DNA of 9,096 nucleotides, from positions 1 through 9,096 of the forward strand of contig NZ_JBAVEJ010000055.1 of the NCBI RefSeq assembly GCF_049587675.1, written 5' to 3'. This document shows positions 1 through 5,386 of the stretch, piece after piece. How positions within the stretch are numbered: position 1 is the first letter of the stretch; every line of letters begins with the position of its first letter. Made by a program: the position numbers and the translations under genes. The notes under the pieces were generated by a model, which saw only the letters and a list, made by a program, of their open reading frames with translations, was not told the origin of the DNA and searched no databases. The DNA comes from Sulfuricaulis sp049587675 (lineage in GTDB: Bacteria; Pseudomonadota; Gammaproteobacteria; Acidiferrobacterales; Sulfurifustaceae).

Positions 1-1
1 A

Positions 2-403
2 CCCAGGAATGGCAGACTCACCACCTGCGAGATCAAGCCGGAGCATGCCGAGATCGCCCAGTCGGTCTTCGATCGCAGTGCTCACGGGCACAAGATCAAA
101 CTGCACCTCGGTCCCGCGCTCGAGACCATCGCGGGACTGCCGGCCTCGACGAGCTTCGATTTCGTTTTTCTCGATGCCGATAAAGAAAACTACGTGAACT
201 ACTATGAAACGGTACTGCCGCGCCTGCGATCCGGCGGGCTGATAGTCGCCGACAACGTGCTGTGGTCAGGACGGGTGCTCGCGCCGAAAAATAAAACCGA
301 CCGCGCCGTGGCCGCCTTCAACAAACACATCCGCCGCGATCCGCGCGTCGAGTGTGTAATGCTGCCCGTGCGAGATGGCGTGAGTTTGATCAGAAAACGT
401 TGA
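2..403 (+). CDS. SAM-dependent O-methyltransferase, 3' part (class I, metal-dependent)
   Basis: The open frame enters from the left edge (first full codon at base 2) and ends at TGA 401-403, giving 133 visible residues; the N-terminal part with the first SAM-binding motif is outside the window. The visible part matches the catechol/caffeoyl-CoA O-methyltransferase-like family (Methyltransf_3). It has the acidic end of strand 2 (TTCEIKPEHAEIAQ), the FDFVFLDADKENY segment, and GGLIVADNVLWSG. In this family the Asp of LDAD and the DN pair of VADN bind a divalent cation that orients the hydroxyl acceptor. The product would be a soluble cytoplasmic enzyme moving a methyl group from S-adenosylmethionine to a hydroxyl on a small aromatic or related substrate; the real substrate cannot be read from sequence. 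The gene converges with the minus-strand gene ending at 507. No U-tract follows the hairpin at 436-457 in the plus direction, so that hairpin is not an obvious terminator for this gene. Confidence 0.88.
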   Translation, partial: PRNGRLTTCEIKPEHAEIAQSVFDRSAHGHKIKLHLGPALETIAGLPASTSFDFVFLDADKENYVNYYETVLPRLRSGGLIVADNVLWSGRVLAPKNKTDRAVAAFNKHIRRDPRVECVMLPVRDGVSLIRKR

Positions 404-423
404 CTATCAGAGTTTAAGCAAAC

Positions 424-457
424 TCAACAAAAAGAAAGGCCCCGTTTCCGGGGCCTT
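424..457 (-). terminator. Rho-independent terminator of the 1423-2118/507-1409 gene pair
   Basis: A perfect 9-bp stem (436-444 pairs with 449-457, arms AAGGCCCCG and CGGGGCCTT) has a 4-base loop TTTC. Read on the minus strand it is followed by a T-rich tail (TTCTTTTTGTTG, 435 down to 424). It lies 49 bases past the stop of the minus-strand gene at 507. In the plus direction the stem is followed by GGCATC, with no T-run, so it acts mainly on minus-strand transcripts. Confidence 0.85.
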
Positions 458-506
458 GGCATCAGCTTCGCATGCGGCACCTGCGTGCGCCGCTACTCGG
501 TTTTCT

Positions 507-1409
507 TCACAAACCGAGTTCTTTCTCGAGCGATTTCTGGTCCTGCTTGAACTTGTCCTGGCGTTTCGTCTCGGCCTTCTCGCTCTCAGCCTCGGACTTT
601 TTCGCCAGGCTTTCGGCTTTGGCGCTGTCGCCGGCGAGTTCATAGAACTGCACGGCCAACTTGTTCTCGCCCTTGCTGGCATGCTCGTCACCGAGCTTGC
701 GCGCCTTGTCCCGGACGCCCTTGGCTTTCTGCGGTTTCTCGGCGAACTCATAATAAGCAATGGCGTTCTCGATGGAACGGCGCGCACTGTCGGCGGCCAA
801 TGTGTCGCCGCGCTTCTCGGCGCGCTCGGTCACTTTGGCGGACCCGGTGCCCGCGTAATACACCCAATCCCTGGCCTTGCCGAGTTCCTCGCGCGACTCC
901 TTGCGGGCCGCGAACGCCTTCTCCTCGGCGGCGAGCCACTTGTCCACGTTGCGGGAGGCGAGCCCACGCAGCTCCTTGACGCGTGCCTCATTGTTGCGAC
1001 GCTTGAAATGGTCGATGGCACCACCGACGGCATTGGTGTCGTCCGGTTTAGCGTTGGCCTGCTTCAGCATTACGCGATCCGCATCGGCCTCAAGACCCGA
1101 GGCTTGGTACCAGCCAAAGGCCTCCTTGAGTCGACCCTGCTTTTCCTCCTGGTCACCGAGCGTGCGGCCCACCCGCTTGATCAGAGCTTCGCGCCGCTTG
1201 CCGGCCTCGTTGCCGAGACATTCCCACGCGACGGTACTCGCCGTGTTGAACGCCTCCTTCAGTTTTCCGGCCTTTTCGCTGTCCTCGGCCTTTTTCATCT
1301 TCAGCGTTTCGGCGGCGATCTCCTTGTCCGGGCAACCGTCGGCAAAAACTACCGGCGGATTCATGGCGGCGAGTGCCAGCACCACGAAAATGAATTTCGT
1401 TTTATTCAT
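507..1409 (-). CDS. Exported helical-repeat (TPR-like) protein of unknown function
   Basis: This is a 300-residue protein I do not recognise by name. It starts with a Sec signal peptide (MNKTKFIFVVLALAAMNPPVVFA, residues 1-23) with likely cleavage before Asp24, so it is probably periplasmic. The rest is rich in Ala, Lys, Glu and Arg and looks almost wholly helical. A loosely repeated pattern of an aromatic pair followed by A-G/E and a KA-rich helix appears at about residues 92-117 (AFGWYQASG), 213-238 (AIAYYEFAE) and 246-271 (AVQFYELAG), as in TPR/Sel1-like solenoids. Residues 272-300 are highly charged and may form a coiled coil. The mature part has only two Cys (26 and 64). The ATG at 1407-1409 has AAGGGA at 1419-1424, 9 bases upstream, overlapping the stop codon of the preceding gene. 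Only 13 bases separate the two genes, so they form an operon and may be translationally coupled. A role as a binding scaffold with the DUF4412 protein is inference only. Confidence 0.82.
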   Translation of the reverse strand: MNKTKFIFVVLALAAMNPPVVFADGCPDKEIAAETLKMKKAEDSEKAGKLKEAFNTASTVAWECLGNEAGKRREALIKRVGRTLGDQEEKQGRLKEAFGWYQASGLEADADRVMLKQANAKPDDTNAVGGAIDHFKRRNNEARVKELRGLASRNVDKWLAAEEKAFAARKESREELGKARDWVYYAGTGSAKVTERAEKRGDTLAADSARRSIENAIAYYEFAEKPQKAKGVRDKARKLGDEHASKGENKLAVQFYELAGDSAKAESLAKKSEAESEKAETKRQDKFKQDQKSLEKELGL

Positions 1410-1422
1410 GAATGGAATTCCC

Positions 1423-2118
1423 TTATTTCAGAAGATCAATCGCATCTTTGAAACCAAACCCACCCTTGGATTTTTCCTTGGGCGCAGGCTTGTCTTCGTT
1501 GTTCTTGTCTCCACCGCCCATCATCATCTTGCCCATACCCCCCATGTCCATCTTGGTGTAGCTGGACGGAACCTCGAACAGCGAGGCGTCCTGCTTGCCG
1601 ATCTTGAGATTGTCGAGCTCCATTTTCATGCGATCCTTTTTGCCCTTGTCCACCGAGATGACGTCAAGTTTCATCATGATGTTTTCCTTAGTCATCCACC
1701 AGAACCCGCCCATCTTCGCTCCATTGGGCTTCTTCTCCTTCATGATGATCTTGCTCTTGGTGGTCTTCACGCCGTTGATCGTTTCCGGGCCGACCACCGT
1801 CTGCTCGACGTCGTAGTTCGACACGTCGTCCTTACTGACCTTGGGATCGCTGAGTTTCATCTCCATGTACATGCTTTCGGACGGCATCAGGTTCCAGGCC
1901 AGTTTCTTGTCGCGGCGCATGATCATGATGATCTTCTCGCCGCCATCGCTCATCTCCCGCCGCTCCTTGTTCGGGGCCTGGTAAATCTTGCCCTTAACAG
2001 CACTATCTGCGGTTTCCATGCTCCAATCGGCCGAGTACTCGACATTGGCGGGCTGCGTCGCCAGCGCCGGCGCGGCCAATAGGCAACTTGCCACGATCAA
2101 CCATGTTTTCATTTGCAT
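1423..2118 (-). CDS. DUF4412-like exported protein, methionine-rich
   Basis: A 231-residue protein with a signal peptide (cleavage likely after ALA, residue 20), so periplasmic or envelope-associated. The body resembles the DUF4412 family: repeated beta-strand-like segments, an early GKIYQAPNKERREM stretch, MRRDKKLAWNLMP with SESMYMEM, and a late FEVPSSYTKMDM motif near residues 181-192. That family is uncharacterised, and a relation to the LolA-like beta fold has been suggested for such proteins; no enzymatic function is known. About 23 of 231 residues are Met, including a Gly/Met cluster at 190-203, then a Lys/Glu/Pro-rich linker. There are no catalytic motifs. ATG 2116-2118 is chosen because AGGAGA lies at 2127-2132, 8 bases upstream; the second ATG (2110-2112) would leave a 14-base gap. 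It is the first gene of a two-gene unit with the helical-repeat protein. No clear promoter was seen in 2119-2259. The family call is moderately sure. Confidence 0.8.
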   Translation of the reverse strand: MQMKTWLIVASCLLAAPALATQPANVEYSADWSMETADSAVKGKIYQAPNKERREMSDGGEKIIMIMRRDKKLAWNLMPSESMYMEMKLSDPKVSKDDVSNYDVEQTVVGPETINGVKTTKSKIIMKEKKPNGAKMGGFWWMTKENIMMKLDVISVDKGKKDRMKMELDNLKIGKQDASLFEVPSSYTKMDMGGMGKMMMGGGDKNNEDKPAPKEKSKGGFGFKDAIDLLK

Positions 2119-2173
2119 CGAGAGAATCTCCTGACTTGTTTATGTTGAACGTCAACGCCCTCGAAAACCTTTT

Positions 2174-2199
2174 TACGCTGCCGAAACTGGCTCAGCGTA
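2174..2199. repeat. Short inverted repeat in the spacer upstream of the DUF4412-like gene
   Basis: TACGCTG at 2174-2180 and CAGCGTA at 2193-2199 form 7-bp arms with a 12-base loop. Neither strand has a T-run after it, so it is not a terminator. It lies between the groEL terminator and the start of the DUF4412-like gene and could be an operator or leader hairpin, or chance. Confidence 0.35.
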
Positions 2200-2259
2200 G
2201 ATGAAATCACCGGCGGACGGCAAGCGATTACGTGTCTTCCGTTACCGGTTCGCGATGCC

Positions 2260-2292
2260 AAAAAAAGAAAGGCCCCGTTTCCGGAGCCTTTC
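2260..2292 (-). terminator. Rho-independent terminator of groES-groEL
   Basis: The stem pairs 2267-2277 with 2282-2292 around a TTTC loop. The minus-strand tail is a long T-run (complement of the A-tract 2260-2266). The one irregular position, C2274 opposite A2285, is a mismatch in a plus-strand RNA but a G-U pair in the minus-strand RNA, which confirms the direction. The stem begins 27 bases past the groEL stop. It shares 23 identical bases with the terminator near 429-451. Confidence 0.9.
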
Positions 2293-2318
2293 GATTTACA
2301 TCTCAGGATTGGACAGAC

Positions 2319-3974
2319 TTACATATCCATTCCGCCCATACCACCCATTCCGCCCATACCACCCATACCGCCACCGCCGCCATGAGATTCTTCCTTCGGC
2401 GTCTCGGCGACCATGGCTTCGGTCGTAATCATGAGCGCGGCGACGGAAGCCGCGTTCTGCAACGCGGTGCGCGTCACCTTGGTCGGATCGAGGATGCCCA
2501 TCTTCAGCATGTCGCCGTACTCATCGGTCGCGGCGTTGTAGCCGTAGTTAACGTCCTTGCTCTCGGCGACCTTGTGGTACACCACCGACCCCTCGATACC
2601 GCCGTTCTCCACGATCTGGCGCAACGGTTCCTGCATGGCGCGCACCGCGATCTGGATGCCAACGTCCTGGTCGTGGTTGTCGCCCTTGAGACCCTTGATC
2701 GCGCTGACGGCGCGCACTAGCGCCACACCACCGCCCGGGACGATGCCTTCTTCCACGGCCGCGCGGGTGGCGTGCAGCGCGTCTTCCACGCGCGCCTTCT
2801 TCTCTTTCATTTCCATCTCGGTCGCGGCCCCGACCTTGATCACGGCAACACCGCCGGCGAGCTTGGCCATGCGCTCCTGCAACTTTTCCTTGTCGTAGTC
2901 GCTGCTGGCTTCCTCGATCTGGGCCTTGATCTGCTTGATGCGCCCTTCGATGTCCTGCTTCTTGCCGGCGCCATCGATAATGGTGGTGTTTTCCTTGTCC
3001 ACCGTAACACGCTTGGCGGAGCCGAGCATGCTGGCATCGGCCTTCTCGAGGCTCATGCCGAGTTCATCGGAGATCACCGTGCCCGCCGTCAGGATGGCGA
3101 CATCCTGCAGCATCGCCTTGCGGCGGTCGCCGAAGCCCGGCGCCTTCACGGCACAGACCTTGAGGATGCCGCGGATGTTGTTGACCACCAGGGTTGCCAG
3201 TGCCTCACCCTCAACGTCTTCGGAGACGATCAGCAGCGGCCGGCCTTGCTTGGCCACGCCTTCGAGGATCGGCAACATCTCGCGAATGTTGGAGATCTTT
3301 TTCTCGTAGATCAGGATCAGCGGATTCTCGAGTTCCACGCTCATCGTGTCCTGCTTGTTGATGAAGTAGGGCGAGAGATAGCCGCGGTCAAACTGCATGC
3401 CTTCCACGGTATCCAGCTGGTTCTCGAGGCCCGAGCCTTCCTCAACCGTGATCACGCCTTCCTTACCGACCTTGTTCATGGCATCGGCGATGATCTTGCC
3501 GATGGATTCGTCGGCGTTGGCGGAGATGGTGCCCACCTGGGCGATCTCCTTGGCGTCGGAACAGGGCTTGGAAATCTTCTTCAGCGCCTCGACCGCCGCG
3601 GTGACGGCTTTGTCGATGCCGCGCTTGAGGTCCATCGGGTTCATGCCGGCGGCGACGGACTTCAGTCCCTCGCGCAGCATGGCCTGGGCCAGCACGGTGG
3701 CGGTGGTAGTGCCGTCGCCGGCGACGTCGGAGGTCTTGGAAGCGACCTCTTTCACCATCTGCGCGCCCATGTTCTCGTACTTGTCCTTCAGTTCGATTTC
3801 CTTGGCGACGCTGACGCCGTCCTTGGTGACCGTCGGGGCGCCGAAGGATTTCTCCAGCACTACGTTGCGGCCTTTGGGACCGAGCGTGATTTTCACCGCG
3901 TCGGCCAGGATATTGACGCCGCGCAGCATGCGCGTGCGGGCGGGATCGCCGAATATAACGTCTTTCGCTGCCAT
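2319..3974 (-). CDS. groEL: Chaperonin GroEL (Hsp60)
   Basis: A full-length 551-residue GroEL (E. coli 548), the 60-kDa subunit of the double-ring ATP-driven cytoplasmic folding chamber that works with GroES. Numbering matches E. coli GroEL through the equatorial and apical domains. The nucleotide site is intact: TLGPKGRNV at 30-38, KDGVSV with Asp52, AGDGTTTAT with Asp87, the hydrolytic Asp398 in VEDALHAT, and PGGGVAL near 413-419. The hinge and apical segments MQFDRGYLSPYF (193-204) and APGFGDRRKAML (278-289) are conserved. The C-terminus carries the Gly-Gly-Met tail, here ending in MDM. ATG 3972-3974 has AGAGAGG at 3984-3990, 9 bases upstream. It follows groES by 32 bases as the second gene of the bicistron and shares its CIRCE-controlled promoter. 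A terminator follows at 2260-2292. There is nothing to suggest a divergent paralogue. Confidence 0.99.
   Translation of the reverse strand: MAAKDVIFGDPARTRMLRGVNILADAVKITLGPKGRNVVLEKSFGAPTVTKDGVSVAKEIELKDKYENMGAQMVKEVASKTSDVAGDGTTTATVLAQAMLREGLKSVAAGMNPMDLKRGIDKAVTAAVEALKKISKPCSDAKEIAQVGTISANADESIGKIIADAMNKVGKEGVITVEEGSGLENQLDTVEGMQFDRGYLSPYFINKQDTMSVELENPLILIYEKKISNIREMLPILEGVAKQGRPLLIVSEDVEGEALATLVVNNIRGILKVCAVKAPGFGDRRKAMLQDVAILTAGTVISDELGMSLEKADASMLGSAKRVTVDKENTTIIDGAGKKQDIEGRIKQIKAQIEEASSDYDKEKLQERMAKLAGGVAVIKVGAATEMEMKEKKARVEDALHATRAAVEEGIVPGGGVALVRAVSAIKGLKGDNHDQDVGIQIAVRAMQEPLRQIVENGGIEGSVVYHKVAESKDVNYGYNAATDEYGDMLKMGILDPTKVTRTALQNAASVAALMITTEAMVAETPKEESHGGGGGMGGMGGMGGMGGMDM
2328..2366 (-). 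repeat. Tandem 18-bp repeat encoding the GroEL Gly-Gly-Met tail
   Basis: The plus-strand unit CATTCCGCCCATACCACC occurs twice without a mismatch (2328-2345 and 2346-2363), followed by the start of a further unit. It encodes the repeating GGM of the flexible GroEL C-terminal tail that hangs into the folding cavity. Such repeats can gain or lose units by slippage. Confidence 0.9.
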
Positions 3975-4006
3975 AAATAATTTCCTCTCTGAATTCGTTC
4001 GGTTGG

Positions 4007-4297
4007 TTACTTCTCGACTACGCCCATGATGTCTTCTTCGCGCATCACGAGCAGCTCTTCATTGCCGACTTTGACCTCGGTTCCGGAGTACTTGCCGAAG
4101 AGGATCTTGTCGCCGACCTTGACGTCGAGCGGACGGAGCTTGCCGTCTTCGAGGATCTTGCCGTGACCCACGGCGACGATTTCGCCCTGGATCGGTTTTT
4201 CCTTGGCGGTATCGGGAATGACGATGCCTCCGGGTGACTTACGCTCTTCTTCCAGGCGGCGCACGATCACGCGGTCGTGAAGCGGACGGATTTTCAC
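4007..4297 (-). CDS. groES: Co-chaperonin GroES (Hsp10)
   Basis: GroES forms the seven-membered lid that caps GroEL in the ATP state. From the GTG at 4295-4297 the protein has 96 residues (E. coli 97) and begins (M)KIRPLHDRVIVRR as the family does. The mobile loop that contacts the GroEL apical domains lies at about 17-33 with the hydrophobic IVI tripeptide at 25-27. The later strands VGDKILFGKYSGTEVK and EELLVMREEDIMGVVE are conserved. GTG is preferred because AAAGGAG at 4306-4312 is 8 bases upstream and the product length then fits the family. An in-frame ATG at 4331-4333 also has a good ribosome site (AAGGAG 4340-4345, 6 bases upstream) and would add 12 residues, MSVQPQPKGEPS; this could be used instead or as well. 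It is the first gene of groES-groEL, under the promoter at 4439-4466 and CIRCE. Confidence 0.97.
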   Translation of the reverse strand: MKIRPLHDRVIVRRLEEERKSPGGIVIPDTAKEKPIQGEIVAVGHGKILEDGKLRPLDVKVGDKILFGKYSGTEVKVGNEELLVMREEDIMGVVEK

Positions 4298-4305
4298 GGA
4301 TGGTT

Positions 4306-4312
4306 CTCCTTT
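4306..4312 (-). promoter_or_regulatory. Ribosome binding site supporting the groES GTG start
   Basis: AAAGGAG on the minus strand lies 8 bases before GTG 4295-4297. It decides the start in favour of the family-length 96-residue GroES, although it lies inside the coding stretch that would be read from the upstream ATG at 4331-4333. Confidence 0.75.
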
Positions 4313-4339
4313 GGGCTGGGGTTGTACACTCATGCTGTG

Positions 4340-4345
4340 CTCCTT
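4340..4345 (-). promoter_or_regulatory. Second ribosome binding site, before the upstream in-frame ATG of groES
   Basis: AAGGAG on the minus strand lies 6 bases before ATG 4331-4333. It would permit a GroES with a 12-residue N-terminal extension. Two good ribosome sites in frame are unusual for this gene. Confidence 0.6.
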
Positions 4346-4400
4346 GATTGATTCTTTATCCTGTGTGACTGACTCTTGGGTAAAGTGTTGAAAATCGGGG

Positions 4401-4425
4401 GTAAGAGTGCTGTTAGCACTCTTAC
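4401..4425 (-). promoter_or_regulatory. 11-bp leader hairpin overlapping CIRCE (extra HrcA half-site)
   Basis: GTAAGAGTGCT at 4401-4411 and AGCACTCTTAC at 4415-4425 are perfect inverted repeats with a 3-base loop. The arm at 4415-4425 includes most of the left CIRCE half-site, so the core GAGTGCT/AGCACTC occurs three times within 4405-4437. The promoter geometry puts transcription start near 4431-4433, so this hairpin would sit at the 5' end of the groES-groEL mRNA. In RNA it would compete with pairing of the two CIRCE halves. Its role (mRNA stability or extra repressor contact) is inferred. Confidence 0.7.
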
Positions 4426-4439
4426 CAAGCGAGTGCTAA
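4413..4439 (-). promoter_or_regulatory. CIRCE operator (HrcA binding site) of groES-groEL
   Basis: TTAGCACTC-N9-GAGTGCTAA is a perfect match to the CIRCE consensus. CIRCE binds the HrcA repressor, whose folding depends on GroEL, giving feedback control of heat-shock chaperonin genes. Here it touches the last base of the -10 box and covers the expected transcription start, a position suited to blocking polymerase. HrcA itself is not encoded in the window. Confidence 0.97.
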
Positions 4440-4466
4440 TGATAAACGGCTGCTGAATCTTGTCAA
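4439..4466 (-). promoter_or_regulatory. Sigma70-type promoter of groES-groEL
   Basis: On the minus strand, TTGACA (4461-4466, exact consensus) is followed by 16 bases and TATCAT (4439-4444, five of six). It lies between the fxsA stop (4484) and CIRCE, so groES-groEL can be transcribed independently of fxsA. No convincing sigma32 promoter was seen beside it, which fits HrcA/CIRCE rather than sigma32 control. Confidence 0.85.
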
Positions 4467-4483
4467 CCCCGGTACTCGCGTAT

Positions 4484-4912
4484 TCAGTCAACCCGTCGGG
4501 ATTTGCCTTCCAGGGGGGTACGACCGGGCTTGTCCGTCCCCGGTGGGTGGTGCGTGACACCGCTTTCCAGGTGCATATGGCGCAGGTACAGCCGGATGAT
4601 TCCCCGGCGCAGGGGTGGAATCAGCAGTGTAAAAGCGGCAATGTCGGTTAAAAACCCGGGGATGACCAGCAGCACGCCGGCGACCAGCAAGGCCAACCCC
4701 TCCAGCATCCCGAGTGCAGGCGATTCACCCCGCGCCACCATGGCCTGGACGCGCGTGGCGGTGGCCAGGCCCTGACGGCGGACCAACCAGACACCGACCA
4801 CCGCGCTGACCACCACCAGCAAGACTGTCATGCCGGCCCCGATGCGGGACCCGACCTGGACGAAGACCGCGATCTCGGCCACCGGCACCAGCAGCAACAG
4901 AATCATGAACAT
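4484..4912 (-). CDS. fxsA: FxsA family inner-membrane protein
   Basis: A 142-residue membrane protein of the FxsA family, named for the E. coli protein whose overproduction suppresses phage T7 exclusion by the F plasmid; the normal cellular role is not settled. Hydrophobic segments lie at about residues 2-20, 26-44, 66-84 and 86-100. The family signature is visible: LVRRQG after segment 2, an ARGESPALGMLEG stretch, then VIPGFLTD (83-90) and the PP pair at 99-100. The polar tail (105-142) is probably cytoplasmic. ATG 4910-4912 is used; the ribosome site is weak (AGGG 4923-4926), and ATG 4904-4906 remains possible. It lies just upstream of the groES promoter on the same strand, as fxsA lies near groES in E. 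coli, and is divergent from cutA. No terminator is seen after it, so read-through into groES-groEL is possible. Confidence 0.93.
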   Translation of the reverse strand: MFMILLLLVPVAEIAVFVQVGSRIGAGMTVLLVVVSAVVGVWLVRRQGLATATRVQAMVARGESPALGMLEGLALLVAGVLLVIPGFLTDIAAFTLLIPPLRRGIIRLYLRHMHLESGVTHHPPGTDKPGRTPLEGKSRRVD

Positions 4913-4949
4913 GAAGACAGGGCCCTATGCCACCTTAAACCCGCAGCAT

Positions 4950-4964
4950 AACGGCTCAGCCGTT
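4950..4964. promoter_or_regulatory. Perfect 15-base palindrome in the fxsA/cutA divergent spacer
   Basis: AACGGCT (4950-4956) and AGCCGTT (4958-4964) mirror each other around C4957. It lies 37 bases upstream of the fxsA start and 95 bases upstream of cutA, in a spacer that must hold promoters for both genes. It could be an operator, but no regulator is recognised from it. A TACAAT (-10-like) sequence at 5000-5005 faces cutA without a good -35 box. Confidence 0.35.
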
Positions 4965-5059
4965 GCGTCGCATCCGGGACGTGGCGGCGTCAGTTTCGCT
5001 ACAATGAATAAATACCGCTCCGGCGCCGTCACCGGACGGGATCGGGACACTAAAAACGA

Positions 5060-5386
5060 ATGGAATCTCACCAGTACCAGCTGGTTCTCACGACCTGCCA
5101 CGATGCCGCGGCGGCGGAACGCATCGCGCACGCGCTCGTCAGCGAGCGGCTGGCCGCCTGCGTCAACGTCCTGCCCATCGCCAAATCCATCTATCTGTGG
5201 AAAGGCAAGGTGGAGTCTGCCGCCGAGCAATTACTTGTGATCAAGTCCATGGCACACGCTTACCGCACTATCCAGAAACGGATCCTCGAACTGCATCCCT
5301 ATGAACTTCCCGAAGTGATCGCGGTCCCTGTTGCCGACGGCAACCCCAACTACCTCGCCTGGATTCGCGACCCGGATAAAACATGA
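5060..5386 (+). CDS. cutA: CutA1-type divalent cation tolerance protein
   Basis: A 108-residue CutA1, a small trimeric ferredoxin-like-fold protein linked in E. coli to copper and other divalent-cation tolerance; its biochemical role remains uncertain. The family pattern is complete: an N-terminal strand QYQLVLTTC, AERIAHALVSERLAACVNVLP (20-39), SIYLWKGKVE (43-52), and the C-terminal LPEVIAVPVADGNPNYLAWI (83-102). There is no signal peptide, so the product is cytoplasmic. ATG 5060 has only a weak ribosome site, but no better start lies in frame. The stop TGA at 5384-5386 overlaps the dsbD start, so the two genes form an operon and are probably translationally coupled. cutA and dsbD (also called cutA2) are likewise adjacent in E. 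coli. Confidence 0.95.
   Translation: MESHQYQLVLTTCHDAAAAERIAHALVSERLAACVNVLPIAKSIYLWKGKVESAAEQLLVIKSMAHAYRTIQKRILELHPYELPEVIAVPVADGNPNYLAWIRDPDKT

Noticed and set aside
877..2082. Long plus-strand open frame across the two exported-protein genes
   Set aside because: The minus strand has signal peptides, ribosome sites and terminators in the right order; the plus-strand product is Ser/His/Arg-rich with no recognisable domain and spans both genes.
2144..2156. GTTGA/TCAAC inverted repeat (5-base arms) just upstream of the DUF4412-like gene's ribosome site
   Set aside because: The arms are too short to separate from chance, and no matching regulator or promoter was seen.
2134..2170. Possible promoter for the DUF4412-like gene (TTTTCG-N17-CATAAA on the minus strand)
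   Set aside because: Only three of six and four of six bases match consensus; not strong enough to annotate.
2772..3980. Long open frame antisense to groEL (about 402 codons, plus strand)
   Set aside because: It mirrors the strongly conserved groEL gene, has no family features, and such antisense frames are expected in GC-rich genes.
4394..4401. CCCCGAT-like sigma32 -10 element on the minus strand downstream of CIRCE
   Set aside because: No CTTGAAA-like -35 lies 13-14 bases upstream, while a near-consensus sigma70 promoter is present at 4439-4466.
4330..4560. Small minus-strand frame covering the groES promoter and the end of fxsA
   Set aside because: It overlaps fxsA in another frame, crosses the promoter and CIRCE, and the product has no recognisable features.
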